In this document: positions 14,407 through 23,929 of the stretch, one piece after another
Layout: each line of letters starts with the position of its first letter
Position numbering within the stretch: the stretch's first letter is position 1
From: Hoylesella buccalis ATCC 35310
Lineage (GTDB): Bacteria; Bacteroidota; Bacteroidia; Bacteroidales; Bacteroidaceae
DNA: 64,000 bases
Assembly (NCBI RefSeq): GCF_025151385.1
Contig: NZ_CP102287.1
Coordinates: forward strand, 372,001-436,000
Direction of reading: 5' to 3'
Notes under the pieces: generated by a model
Database searches by the model: none
What the model saw: the letters and a program-made list of their open reading frames with translations, nothing else
Told to the model about the DNA's origin: nothing
Made by a program: the position numbers and the translations under genes

Positions 14407-17400
14407 ATGAAAAAAATCATAATGATGTTGATAGCTTCTTTACTGATGCTGCCGTCTCACCTGATGGCAGACAGTTATACTGTACTTTGGAAGCAGTATG
14501 AGCGAGCACAACAGAAGGATCTACCTAAGACGTCCATGAATGTGCTGAAGAAGATTATAACCAAGGCACAGGCCGATAAACGATACGGCCATCTCTTGAA
14601 AGCTGAATTGCTACACGGCTCCCTCGCTAGTCAAGTGTCGCCCGATTCATTGACCATAGAAGTGGAAAGGCTAGTCGCCAGCATGCAGAAGGCCGAGAAG
14701 CAGGATCCGGTCTTAGCTGCTGTTTATCAATCGTCGTTAGGTCGTCGCTATCGGGAGAATGAGCGATTGTCGGACAATAGTAAGGAGTTGAGTGAGGAGT
14801 ATTACCGCAAATCCTTGTCGCATCCCGACTTGTTGGCTGCTCATAAGGCCTCGGAGTATGTGCCCATGGTGATAGAAGGCATCGACAGTAAGATTTTCGG
14901 CAACGATCTCTTGCATGTATTGGGCATGGAGGCTGAGGCTTATGGGATGCTGCACGATTATTATCAAAAACAAAACAACCGTCCTGCTGCGTGCATCACG
15001 GCCTTGCTGCGCGTGCGACAAGATAGAGATGGGGACGTGATGCAGGTGAGGAAGTCGAAATATCTGCTGACCATCGATTCATTGATTGACCACTATAAAG
15101 ATCTTCCTGTGGCAGGTGAACTGGCCATTGAGCGCTATCGTTTTATGGAACAGGCTGACGATGCTTCTGCCGAAAGCAAGATGAACTACATAAATTATGC
15201 ACTAACCCAATGGGGAGCGTGGCCTCGCATGAACATTCTTCGCAATGCCCAGGCACGGTTAACGTTGCCAATGTTCCATCTTTCACTGGGTGAAAGCGTC
15301 CAGATTCCTAACAAGGAGCGACAGGTGGTCATCATGCAAATCTGTAATATCGATCAGTTGGACATGTCGGTGTGGCGCCTCAATCTGAAAGGCGATACTT
15401 CATTTGATCCCAATGACTCGCGTGACTATGCAAGAATCAAGTCGCATCTTGTATCTAAAACACCCGTGTACACAGCCTCAAAGCGATACGTTGGTTTGCC
15501 AGACTATCAGGTCATGCGCGACACGATGACCATCAAAGGCTTGCCAGTTGGCGTGTATCTCGTAGAGATGACCACCACCAATAAATCCATCAAGCCACAG
15601 CGAGCCTTGTTACGGGTCAGCGATATGTATCTCATGTCACAGAAACTGCCCAACAACAGGGTACGATTGGTTGTTGTGAGTGCAACCACAGGACAGCCAT
15701 TGCCGAACGCTAAGATCAGAATCACAAACGGTAACAATTATGACAACAAGCGACATTCCCAAACCTTGACCTGCAATGCGCAAGGAGAGGTGGTGCACCA
15801 AATGGGTAGGTCGTCCTATCAATCCATTTATCCTTATACAGATGAGGACCAAGCTTGTGCGGAAACTTATTTCAATGCGTATGGACAATTCCCAAAAGAC
15901 CGAGTCCCAGTTCGTCCGCAGGTTGAGCTTTATACGGATCGAAGCATCTATCGTCCTGGACAGACTGTGCATGCCGCAGCCATTGTTTACCGAAGGGTGG
16001 ATGATGAACGTACCGAGGCAGTTGCCCATCAGGCCATGACCTTGACGTTGCGTGATGCCAATTATAAGGTTGTAGCCACCAAAGAGGTGGTTACAGACGA
16101 CTTTGGAACGGCGTCAACCGACTTTGTTTTGCCATCCTCTGGACTTACTGGCATGTTCTCATTGCGCACAAACTTTGGCAACAGCGGTTACGAATCTTTC
16201 TCGGTTGAAGAATATAAACGTCCTACTTTCCAGGTTTCTTTCGATGACGTGAAAGAGAAATATCAGGCGGGTGACACCGTGAATGTGGTTGGACATGTAA
16301 AGAGTTTCGCTGGTGTTCCTGTCCAATCAGCCAAAGTTAGTTATACGGTTGTGCGCAAACCTGCCATGTGGTGGTTCTATCGTATGAATAAAGATCGGGA
16401 GGTTATGGTCGCCAAAGACACCTTGGTGACTGACGGTGACGGACGCTTCACGGTTCCTGTGCCGATGGAGATGCCCGATGATTACAGCCATCACGTTGCA
16501 CGTTACTATTCGTTCGAGGTTCATGTCGATGTCACTGACGCTGGCGGAGAGAGCCATTCGGCTGCAACTCGGCTACCATTGAGCGACAAACCAACCTTGC
16601 TCACCTGTAACTTGCCGGCTCAAAGTTTGCGAGACAGCATCCAGCCTGTGACCTTCAGGTACATCAATAACGCTGGTCAGCCTGTCGATGGACAAGTAAA
16701 TTATACGATAGATGGGCATGCTTATTCAGCAAAAACCAATGAGCCGACCGTTCAGGGATTGAAGAATCTGTCTTCGGGCGAGCATCATTTAGTTGCCATT
16801 TGCGGCAACGATACGCTTGACCAGAAGTTTGTTATTTTCTCTCTTGATGACAAGAAACCTGTTGTCAAGACCTCCGATTTCTTTTATGTCACATCAGACA
16901 CATTCCCACACAAGGGCAAACCGGTGTATCTGTTGTTTGGTTCGTCTGACAGGCAGGTGCATGTAGTGTACACGATGATTGCTGGCGACCGTGTCATAGA
17001 TAGTGGAACCCTTGAAATCAACAACCAACTGATTAAGAAGAAGCTGACTTATCTGCCCCAATATGACAAGGGATTGCTTGTCAACTACGCATGGGTGAAG
17101 AATGGTAAGCTATACAGTCATCGTCAGATGATACAAAAACCGCAGCCCGACAAGCGGTTGATGGTCACATGGAAGACTTTCCGCAATCGCCTCACCCCAG
17201 GGCAAAAGGAAGAGTGGTCGTTGCAAATTACCAAGCCAGATGGCTCGCCAGCGCAGGCTCAGTTGATGGCTGTGTTGTTCGACCAGACGCTCAATGAAAT
17301 CAGAAAACACGATTGGAAGCTCAATACCACTTACCATCCAGCTTTGCCTTTCACCCAATGGAGCGGGTTAAACTTTGCTGAAGCTGTTCTCTATGGTGAT

Positions 17401-19938
17401 GCTCCCATCGCGTCTCTTCGTGAACGGAATCTTGATTTCAGTCGTTTTGACAATGTGTTTACAAGTTTCGGCCAGAGAGATGAGGTGTTCCTCGTAGGCT
17501 ATGCCCCTGATATCAGGCTGTATGGAAGCCGTGCGATGAAGGCCATGCCTATGTCTGCGACGGCCAAGCAGTCAGGTGCCATGGTGCTGAAATCGACAGC
17601 TGGAGGGGGCAATGCAAGGGAAGAATTTGCTGATGACACCGCTTCGCCAGCTTTGGCAGAGGCATCTCAGCCCCAACAACCAGCCTCACGAATGAGCGTT
17701 CGTGAGAACTTGAGCGAGACAGCCTTCTTCTTTCCGGCCTTGTTGTCTGACGACAAAGGCAACGTGAGCCTGCGATTCATCTTGCCAGAGAGTGTCACTA
17801 CATGGCAGTTCATGGGCCTTGCGCACGACAAGGCGATGCGTCATGGTATGCTCAAGGACGAGGTTGTGGCGCAAAAGACCGTCATGGTGCAGCCCAATAT
17901 GCCGCGTTTTGTGCGTATGGGCGACCATGCCACGCTGTCGACGCGCATCATCAGTACCTCTAAGCGAGTGGTTGAAGGCACCGTGCAACTGGAGTTGCTC
18001 AACCCGGAGACCGAAGGTGTGGTGTTTAGTAAACAGCAGTCCTGCCGTCTTCAGCCCGACACAACCGTATCGGTAGCCTTCGATTTCGACGTAACTCGTC
18101 TGCTCGCCACCCATCCGCAGCTGTCGTTGCTCATCGCACGGGTCATGGTAAGCGGGAAGGGATACAGCGATGGCGAGCAACACTACCTGCCCATTCTGCC
18201 CGCGAAGGAATGGGTGACCACCACCGTACCCTTCACGCAGCATGCCCCCGGCACCAAGATGATTGACCTGAAACAGCTCTTCCCCGTGGATGATGCTGCC
18301 AATCGGCTGACCATCGAATACACCAATAACCCAGCATGGCTCATGGTTCAGGCACTGCCCTCGATGGGAACGCCCGACGCCGACAATGCCATCAGTCTGG
18401 CAGCAGCCTACTATGCCAACAGCATTGGGCGTTATCTGTTGAACGAGGCACCGCAACTGAAGTCGACCATTAGCCTGTGGAAGCAGGAAAAGGGTGGCGA
18501 GACCTCGCTCATGAGTAGTCTGGAGAAGAACCAATCACTCAAAACAATGGTACTTGAAGAAACGCCTTGGGTGGCCGATGCAAACAAAGAGAGCGAGCAG
18601 AAGCAGCAACTGGTCACTTTCTTTGACCCAAACTCGATGGACTACCGATTGAACTCCGCCCTCGACAAGCTGTCAAAACTACAAAATCCCGATGGCTCTT
18701 TCAGCTGGTGGAAGGGCATGTCGGGCAGTCGATACATGACAACAGCCGTTGTCAAGATGTTGGTTCGGTTGAATGTGCTCATTGGTAAGCAGCAGGTAAC
18801 TACGTCAATCATTCGGCAGGCTCTTGCATACTTGGACAAGAAAGCAGCCGAAGAGGTGGCTCAATTGAAAGAATTGAAAGCAAAAGGAAACAAGAATCTG
18901 GCTCCCAGCGAGGCGGCTTGCGACTATTTGTACATCCATGCGTTGGCAGAAAGACCATGGACCTCCACCGTTAAATACCTTGTTGACTTGCTCGCCAAGA
19001 AGCCTTCGGCATTGACAATCTATGGAAAAGCCAATTCTGCGATTATCCTTTCACAGTATGGTAAACACGAATTGGCCAAGGAATATCTGCAAAGTATCAA
19101 CGAATATAGTGTTTACAAAGAGGAAATGGGACGCTATTTCGATACGCCGCGTGCCCAGTACACCTGGTGCGACTATCGCATACCCTCGCAGGTGGCAGCC
19201 ATTGAGGCCACAAAACGTCTGCGTCCTGGCGACCCCAGCATTGAGGAAATGCAACGCTGGCTGCTGCAATCCAAGCGCACACAGGCTTGGGATACGCCCA
19301 TTAACAGCGTGAATGCGGTGTTTGCCTTCTTGCATGGAGCCACCGAAAAGCTCACCCAGTCATCCCAAGATGCCGTTATCAAGATAGACAACCAGCCTGT
19401 TGACCTGCCTAAGGCCACCGCAGGTCTGGGTTATGTCAAGGTGTCGAAGCCGGGCAAGGATGTGCGAACGCTTGCTGTGAGCAAGACTTCAGCCGGTACA
19501 TCATGGGGAGCTGTGTACGCACAGTTCATGCAGAAATCTACCGAAGTGGCCAGTCAGTCGTCTGGAATTAAGGTAACTCGTACCTTATTATATAATGGTA
19601 AGCCTGCAACGAATCTGAAAGTGGGCGACAGGGTGACCGTGAGAATTGAGATAGAGGCCGACCGCGACTACGACTTCGTGCAGCTACAGGATAAGCGTGC
19701 GGCATGTCTTGAACCGATAGGTCAGTTGAGTGGCTATCATCAAGGCTACTACTGTGCGCCCAAAGACAATGCCACCAACTATTATTTCGACCGCCTTGGC
19801 AAAGGAAAACATCGCATAGAAACCGACTATTACATAGACAGAGCCGGAACCTACCAAACGGGCATTTGCACCATTCAGTGTGCTTACAGTCCGGAGTACA
19901 ATGGTAGGGAGGCTGCAAAAACATTGAATATACAATAA
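14407..19938 (+). CDS. Alpha-2-macroglobulin family protein, thioester-free
   Basis: 1843 residues with a signal peptide (1-21, ending LMA). After an all-helical N-terminal region of about 250 residues come macroglobulin domains, including the MG2 segment ELYTDRSIYRPGQTVHAAA near residue 505 and VEEYKRPTFQVSF near 600. The A2M signature (LSETAFFFPALLSDDKG, FILPESVTTWQFMGLA) starts near residue 1100, and a helical toroid lies at about 1310-1650 with NPDGSFSWWKG. The CxEQ thioester expected near residue 1320 is absent; the sequence there is SMGTPDADNAISLAAAYYA. Known bacterial homologues trap or inhibit proteases at the cell surface or in the periplasm; without the thioester, covalent trapping is ruled out. 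First gene of an operon with a DUF1573 protein and ispH. Confidence 0.9.
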   Translation: MKKIIMMLIASLLMLPSHLMADSYTVLWKQYERAQQKDLPKTSMNVLKKIITKAQADKRYGHLLKAELLHGSLASQVSPDSLTIEVERLVASMQKAEKQDPVLAAVYQSSLGRRYRENERLSDNSKELSEEYYRKSLSHPDLLAAHKASEYVPMVIEGIDSKIFGNDLLHVLGMEAEAYGMLHDYYQKQNNRPAACITALLRVRQDRDGDVMQVRKSKYLLTIDSLIDHYKDLPVAGELAIERYRFMEQADDASAESKMNYINYALTQWGAWPRMNILRNAQARLTLPMFHLSLGESVQIPNKERQVVIMQICNIDQLDMSVWRLNLKGDTSFDPNDSRDYARIKSHLVSKTPVYTASKRYVGLPDYQVMRDTMTIKGLPVGVYLVEMTTTNKSIKPQRALLRVSDMYLMSQKLPNNRVRLVVVSATTGQPLPNAKIRITNGNNYDNKRHSQTLTCNAQGEVVHQMGRSSYQSIYPYTDEDQACAETYFNAYGQFPKDRVPVRPQVELYTDRSIYRPGQTVHAAAIVYRRVDDERTEAVAHQAMTLTLRDANYKVVATKEVVTDDFGTASTDFVLPSSGLTGMFSLRTNFGNSGYESFSVEEYKRPTFQVSFDDVKEKYQAGDTVNVVGHVKSFAGVPVQSAKVSYTVVRKPAMWWFYRMNKDREVMVAKDTLVTDGDGRFTVPVPMEMPDDYSHHVARYYSFEVHVDVTDAGGESHSAATRLPLSDKPTLLTCNLPAQSLRDSIQPVTFRYINNAGQPVDGQVNYTIDGHAYSAKTNEPTVQGLKNLSSGEHHLVAICGNDTLDQKFVIFSLDDKKPVVKTSDFFYVTSDTFPHKGKPVYLLFGSSDRQVHVVYTMIAGDRVIDSGTLEINNQLIKKKLTYLPQYDKGLLVNYAWVKNGKLYSHRQMIQKPQPDKRLMVTWKTFRNRLTPGQKEEWSLQITKPDGSPAQAQLMAVLFDQTLNEIRKHDWKLNTTYHPALPFTQWSGLNFAEAVLYGDAPIASLRERNLDFSRFDNVFTSFGQRDEVFLVGYAPDIRLYGSRAMKAMPMSATAKQSGAMVLKSTAGGGNAREEFADDTASPALAEASQPQQPASRMSVRENLSETAFFFPALLSDDKGNVSLRFILPESVTTWQFMGLAHDKAMRHGMLKDEVVAQKTVMVQPNMPRFVRMGDHATLSTRIISTSKRVVEGTVQLELLNPETEGVVFSKQQSCRLQPDTTVSVAFDFDVTRLLATHPQLSLLIARVMVSGKGYSDGEQHYLPILPAKEWVTTTVPFTQHAPGTKMIDLKQLFPVDDAANRLTIEYTNNPAWLMVQALPSMGTPDADNAISLAAAYYANSIGRYLLNEAPQLKSTISLWKQEKGGETSLMSSLEKNQSLKTMVLEETPWVADANKESEQKQQLVTFFDPNSMDYRLNSALDKLSKLQNPDGSFSWWKGMSGSRYMTTAVVKMLVRLNVLIGKQQVTTSIIRQALAYLDKKAAEEVAQLKELKAKGNKNLAPSEAACDYLYIHALAERPWTSTVKYLVDLLAKKPSALTIYGKANSAIILSQYGKHELAKEYLQSINEYSVYKEEMGRYFDTPRAQYTWCDYRIPSQVAAIEATKRLRPGDPSIEEMQRWLLQSKRTQAWDTPINSVNAVFAFLHGATEKLTQSSQDAVIKIDNQPVDLPKATAGLGYVKVSKPGKDVRTLAVSKTSAGTSWGAVYAQFMQKSTEVASQSSGIKVTRTLLYNGKPATNLKVGDRVTVRIEIEADRDYDFVQLQDKRAACLEPIGQLSGYHQGYYCAPKDNATNYYFDRLGKGKHRIETDYYIDRAGTYQTGICTIQCAYSPEYNGREAAKTLNIQ

Positions 19939-19941
19939 AAG

Positions 19942-21003
19942 ATGAATCGAAAACTCATAATATTCGCGCTCATGGCGCTTCCACTCCTGTCTTCTGCGCA
20001 GCAGATGACAGCCGTCAACGAGGTGATAGATTGCGGACAAGTCGTTTATAAGGCTCCCGTGACGGTGGCGTATGACATCAGGAACACCGGCGACAAGCCG
20101 ATCGCTATCAGCAAAGTGCTGACCAGTTGCGGCTGCACCTCTGTGGATTATCCCCGCCAAGCCATCGCTTCTCACGGTTCGGCTGTCGTGAAAGTCACCT
20201 ATGATGCCAAGCAAATGGGAACTTTCAACAAGCTGGTTCGCATTTACAGCAATGGCTCTGCCGCTCCTTTGGAGTTGACCATCAAGGGTAAAGTCGTGGA
20301 TGAAATCATTGATTTCGGCGGATCTTATCCCTTTACTTTAGGCCTGTTGCAAACCGATGTCAACAACATCGAGTTTGATGATGTGAATCGTGGCGAGCGT
20401 CCGCAGGCTAAGATACACATCAAGAACAACACGACGCAGATGGCACAGCCCATCTTGATGCATCTACCCAACTATCTTTCAGCCGACGTTTCACCCTCAC
20501 GCATTGCGCCAGGCCGAGCCGGCGTTGCAACCATCACCTTGAATTCCAAGCTGATACGCGACTACGGACTGACCCAGACATCCATCTTTATGGGTTTTGT
20601 TCCGGGCGATAAAGTAAATCCAGATAATGAGTTGACAGTCTCTGCTGTACTTCTACCTGAATTCGATGATCAGGCAACAGCCGCGCACATGCCCCAACCA
20701 AAGATGCAACTCTCTGCAACCAAGTTGGATTTGGGCACCTTTGGGCGTAAGAAAAAGCTGAAAGGACAAATCTTCATCCAAAACATAGGGAAGAGCAAGC
20801 TCGAGATAGAGAACGTACAAATGTTCACCGGAGGTTTGCAGATATCGCTCAACAAGTCGAAATTGGAACCTGGTCAGACCGCCAAACTCAAAGTGACGGC
20901 TATCGCAGCGCAATTGAAAAAGGCTAAGAGTAAACCTCGTATCTTGATGATTACCAACGACCCGGAGTTGCCTAAGGTGATTATTGATATCCATGTGAAC
21001 TGA
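19942..21003 (+). CDS. DUF1573 protein with two repeats
   Basis: 353 residues, signal peptide 1-19 (LLSSA). Residues about 25-115 are a DUF1573 domain with YDIRNTGDKPIAISKVLTSC and GCTSVDYP, ending VKVTYDAKQMGTFNKLVRIY. A second, degenerate copy starts near 255 (LDLGTFGRKKKLKGQIFIQN). These immunoglobulin-like, ASPM/MSP-type domains occur in periplasmic and surface proteins of Bacteroidota; no catalytic residues are known. It starts three bases after the macroglobulin stop, so the two are almost certainly co-translated and may act together in the envelope. Specific function unknown. Confidence 0.85.
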   Translation: MNRKLIIFALMALPLLSSAQQMTAVNEVIDCGQVVYKAPVTVAYDIRNTGDKPIAISKVLTSCGCTSVDYPRQAIASHGSAVVKVTYDAKQMGTFNKLVRIYSNGSAAPLELTIKGKVVDEIIDFGGSYPFTLGLLQTDVNNIEFDDVNRGERPQAKIHIKNNTTQMAQPILMHLPNYLSADVSPSRIAPGRAGVATITLNSKLIRDYGLTQTSIFMGFVPGDKVNPDNELTVSAVLLPEFDDQATAAHMPQPKMQLSATKLDLGTFGRKKKLKGQIFIQNIGKSKLEIENVQMFTGGLQISLNKSKLEPGQTAKLKVTAIAAQLKKAKSKPRILMITNDPELPKVIIDIHVN

Positions 21004-21010
21004 TTTTCCG

Positions 21011-21874
21011 ATGGTACAAATAGAAATTGATAGTGGCAGTGGCTTTTGTTTCGGCGTGACGACCGCCATACAGAAAGCACAGGAAGAATTGGCCAAGGGA
21101 GAAACGCTGTATTGTTTGGGCGACATTGTGCATAATGGTATTGAAGTGAAGCGTCTGCATGAAAGCGGACTGGTGACCATTAACCACGATGATTTGCGCC
21201 AACTGCACGATGTGAAGGTGTTGCTGAGAGCACATGGAGAACCCCCTGAAACCTACGAATTGGCTCGAAAAAACAACATCGAGATTATAGATGCCACCTG
21301 TCCCGTGGTGCTGGCGTTGCAACGCCGCATTAAAAAACAATACGAAAATCATCCTGATGCGCAAATTGTGATCTTCGGAAAGACTGGTCATGCCGAGGTG
21401 TTGGGCTTGGTAGGTCAAACCCAAAGCAATGCGATTGTGATAGAAAAGGTAGACGACGTGAAGCTGTTGGACTTCTCACGCGACATTTATTTGTATTCGC
21501 AAACCACCAAGAGCCTCGACGAGTTTCATCGTGTGATTGATTACATACAATCGCACATCTCACGCGATGCCGTCTTTCGCAGCTTTGACACCATTTGTAG
21601 ACAGGTAGCGAACCGTATGCCTAACATTGCTAACTTTGCGTCTAAGCATGATTTGATACTCTTCATGAGTGGCCGAAAGAGCTCGAATGGGCGTGTCTTA
21701 TTCAAAGAGTGCAAGCGCGTGAACCCCAATAGTTACCATATAGAGGATGTGGACGAAATAGATTTCGATTGGTTACAAGGTGTCAATACCGTTGGCATTT
21801 GTGGTGCTACCAGCACGCCTAAGTGGCTCATGGAGAAGTGTAGGGATTATATCTTGCAGAAGCTGGGGCAGTAA
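21011..21874 (+). CDS. ispH: 4-hydroxy-3-methylbut-2-enyl diphosphate reductase
   Basis: 287 residues. It catalyses the last step of the MEP isoprenoid pathway, making IPP and DMAPP. The three 4Fe-4S ligands are C13 (GFCFGV), C97 (DATCPVV) and C195 (FDTICRQVANR). H41 in DIVHNG, H75 in RAHGEPP and the GKTGHAEVLG pair (H126, E128) are the active-site residues of the family. C264 lies in the GICGATSTP region. The gene begins 7 bp after the DUF1573 gene, so an essential isoprenoid enzyme rides on the alpha-2-macroglobulin transcript. Domain content and length are complete. Confidence 0.96.
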   Translation: MVQIEIDSGSGFCFGVTTAIQKAQEELAKGETLYCLGDIVHNGIEVKRLHESGLVTINHDDLRQLHDVKVLLRAHGEPPETYELARKNNIEIIDATCPVVLALQRRIKKQYENHPDAQIVIFGKTGHAEVLGLVGQTQSNAIVIEKVDDVKLLDFSRDIYLYSQTTKSLDEFHRVIDYIQSHISRDAVFRSFDTICRQVANRMPNIANFASKHDLILFMSGRKSSNGRVLFKECKRVNPNSYHIEDVDEIDFDWLQGVNTVGICGATSTPKWLMEKCRDYILQKLGQ

Positions 21875-21889
21875 AGGCGGTGACTGGGC

Positions 21890-22036
21890 GTTTTAAAGGA
21901 GTTAATGGGAGTAAAATGGGAGTTATCGGGAGTAAACGGACATTTGTCTGATAACTCCCTCTTAACTCCTAATAACTCCAGTTAACTCCCATTCTAGTCC
22001 CCACTTACTCCCATCTTAACTCCCGCTAACTCCTGA
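21890..22036. repeat. GGGAGTTA/TAACTCCC inverted-repeat cluster
   Basis: The gap between convergent ispH and tcdA is filled with repeats of GGGAGT(T)AA on the left and their complement TAACTCC(C) on the right, at least four and six copies. A perfect 10-bp stem GGGAGTTATC (21918-21927) / GATAACTCCC (21950-21959) is the best single hairpin. Likely a transcription barrier for both genes. Confidence 0.65.
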
Positions 22037-22043
22037 CTCTAAG

Positions 22044-22802
22044 CTATAAATCACACAAATCTTTCACCACTTCACCCCCAACAATCAGTCCGGCGGCAGC
22101 AGGAACAAACGCATTGCTGGCCGGTACAGACCGCTTTTTATTAGTAACGATTGGTGCTGATGATGCGGGTTCTGGTGCTGATGAGTCCTCATTGGTTGAC
22201 GCTATGGGAAACGGTTTGCGGGGTTCTTCGTCACTATAAACCACCTTGAGGTGGGTAATTCCCAACTTTCTAAGTTTCTTTCTGATAACCTTTGCCAGCG
22301 GGTCCATCTGCGTTTTGCTGATATCTGTCACCTTAAAACGAGTGGCATCCATCTTGTTGGCTGCCCCCATACAGGCAATCATGGGTATGTGCAGCGCATC
22401 ACATTGTTTGATAATCTCCAGTTTGGCAGCCATGGTATCAATGCAATCTACCACATAATCGCAAGCTGACAGGTCAATTTCATGTGCTGTTTCCGGCAAA
22501 TAAAACAGCGCATGCGCATGCACTTTGCAGTGGGGGTTGATGTCTAAGATGCGCTTTCGCGCCACCTCAACTTTTTTTTGCCCGAGGGTTGAATGCAATG
22601 CCACCAGTTGTCGGTTGATGTTCGAGAGGCTTACCTCGTCGTTATCTACCAAACTGATTTCTCCAACTCCGCTGCGTGCCAGCACTTCCACCACATAACT
22701 GCCCACGCCGCCCACGCCAAAAACCATGACGTGCGATTGGCTTAGCTTTTCCAGGGCAGCGGTGCCAAAGAGCATTTCGGTTCGAGTAAACTGATTTTCC
22801 AT
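22044..22802 (-). CDS. tcdA: tRNA threonylcarbamoyladenosine dehydratase
   Basis: 252 residues from MENQFTRTEML; the longer frame back to 22880 runs through the promoter and is rejected. E1/ThiF-type adenylating fold: nucleotide motif VFGVGGVGSYVVEVLARSG, then DNDEVSLSNINRQ, KVEVARKRILDINP, and YVVDCIDTMAAK. These match TcdA (formerly CsdL/YgdL), which cyclises t6A to ct6A at position 37 of ANN-decoding tRNAs. The C-terminal ASNAFVPAAAGLIVGGEVVK segment is also family-typical. An alternative ThiF/MoeB role is unlikely because no sulfur-carrier genes are nearby. A TAACTTTG promoter lies 24 bp upstream. Confidence 0.9.
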   Translation of the reverse strand: MENQFTRTEMLFGTAALEKLSQSHVMVFGVGGVGSYVVEVLARSGVGEISLVDNDEVSLSNINRQLVALHSTLGQKKVEVARKRILDINPHCKVHAHALFYLPETAHEIDLSACDYVVDCIDTMAAKLEIIKQCDALHIPMIACMGAANKMDATRFKVTDISKTQMDPLAKVIRKKLRKLGITHLKVVYSDEEPRKPFPIASTNEDSSAPEPASSAPIVTNKKRSVPASNAFVPAAAGLIVGGEVVKDLCDL

Positions 22803-22825
22803 ATCCTGTTTCTTTATTCCGTGTG

Positions 22826-22864
22826 CAAAGTTAGCCATTTTATCCCACTTTTTAACTAACTTTG
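22826..22864. promoter_or_regulatory. Face-to-back divergent promoters for tcdA and the FecCD permease
   Basis: Minus-strand TAACTTTG at 22826-22833 serves tcdA (ATG 22802). Plus-strand TAACTTTG at 22857-22864 serves the permease (ATG 22874), leaving only a 9-nt gap to its start codon. The two boxes are 23 bp apart, so the -33 regions overlap. Confidence 0.6.
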
Positions 22865-22873
22865 CCCTTTGGT

Positions 22874-23887
22874 ATGACAAAGAACAATACCATCGTTTTG
22901 AGTTTGGCTTTATCGTTTTGCATCTGCCTTCTGCTGATGCTCAACTTGTTGGTAGGTAGCGTTGCGATACCTACGCAGGATGTGTTGACTATTTTGTGCG
23001 GACAAGATGTGGGCAAACCCAGTTGGCAATTCATCATCCTCCAGTCGCGTTTGCCGCAAGCCCTCACGGCGTTGCTGTGCGGGGCCGCACTTTCTACCTC
23101 CGGTTTGCTATTGCAAACGTCGTTTCAAAACCCCTTGGCAGGTCCTTCTATCTTTGGCATCAACAGCGGGGCCGCATTAGGCGTGGCTCTCGTTATGCTG
23201 TTGCTGGGCGGAAGTGTGTCTACGGCTTTGTTCAGCGTAGGTGGGGCATGGGCTGTCTTGTTGGCTGCGTTTGTGGGAGCCATGGCCGTGACAGGCATCA
23301 TTTTTATGTTCGCCCAGTGGGTAAAAAGCAGTGTGATGCTGCTCATTATCGGTATGATGATTGGTTATTTGGCTTCGTCTGCCATCGCCCTTCTCAACTT
23401 TTTCGCCACCCAAGAAGGCGTAAAGTCGTTTACCATGTGGGGCATGGGAAACTTTGGCGGCGTGTCGTTGTCGCAACTGCCCATGTTTACTGGTGCGATT
23501 GTGATAGGGTTGGTGGGTTCCGTCTTGCTGATCAAACCCCTCAATGCGCTGTTGTTGGGCGAAACATACGCGCGCAACTTGGGCGTAAACGTGCGTACGA
23601 TGCGCAGTTGGCTCTTGGTGATTACTGGATGGCTCACGGCCGTTACCACGGCATATTGCGGTCCGGTGGCATTCATCGGGCTTGCCGTTCCACACTTGGC
23701 GCGTCTTGTGATTGGCACCGACAACCATCTTCAATTGCTTCCCATCACCATGGCCATGGGGGCGTTGATTGCTCTTTTGTGCCAACTTGTTTGCGTGTTG
23801 CCCGGTTCGCAAGGCATCTTGCCTCTCAACGCCGTAACTCCATTGATTGGCGCACCGGTGATTATCTATATTATTTGGAAGAGATAG
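22874..23887 (+). CDS. FecCD-family ABC transporter permease (iron/cobalamin/haem type)
   Basis: 337 residues starting MTKNNTIVL, chosen because the promoter element ends nine bases upstream. Eight to ten membrane helices; conserved segments QSRLPQALTALLCGAALSTS, LLLQTSFQNPLAGPSIFGIN and the C-terminal GPVAFIGLAVPHLARL identify the BtuC/FecCD/HmuU permease family. It would form the channel of a type II importer for siderophore, haem or B12. No binding protein or ATPase gene adjoins it: the gene upstream is tcdA on the other strand and the one downstream is convergent. Its partners must be encoded elsewhere. Confidence 0.9.
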   Translation: MTKNNTIVLSLALSFCICLLLMLNLLVGSVAIPTQDVLTILCGQDVGKPSWQFIILQSRLPQALTALLCGAALSTSGLLLQTSFQNPLAGPSIFGINSGAALGVALVMLLLGGSVSTALFSVGGAWAVLLAAFVGAMAVTGIIFMFAQWVKSSVMLLIIGMMIGYLASSAIALLNFFATQEGVKSFTMWGMGNFGGVSLSQLPMFTGAIVIGLVGSVLLIKPLNALLLGETYARNLGVNVRTMRSWLLVITGWLTAVTTAYCGPVAFIGLAVPHLARLVIGTDNHLQLLPITMAMGALIALLCQLVCVLPGSQGILPLNAVTPLIGAPVIIYIIWKR

Positions 23888-23908
23888 AAGAAAGAGCCTC
23901 ACCCCCAA

Positions 23909-23929
23909 CCCCTCCCCAAAGGGGAGGGG
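23909..23929. terminator. CCCCTCCCC-AAA-GGGGAGGGG hairpin
   Basis: A perfect 9-bp stem with a 3-nt loop about 20 bp past the permease stop, inside a CCTCACCCCCAACCCCTCC context that is a common dispersed repeat in Bacteroidota. No T-run follows. Confidence 0.6.

Noticed and set aside
22803..22880. Longer N-terminus for TcdA
   Set aside because: It would start inside the divergent promoter region and precede the TAACTTTG box.
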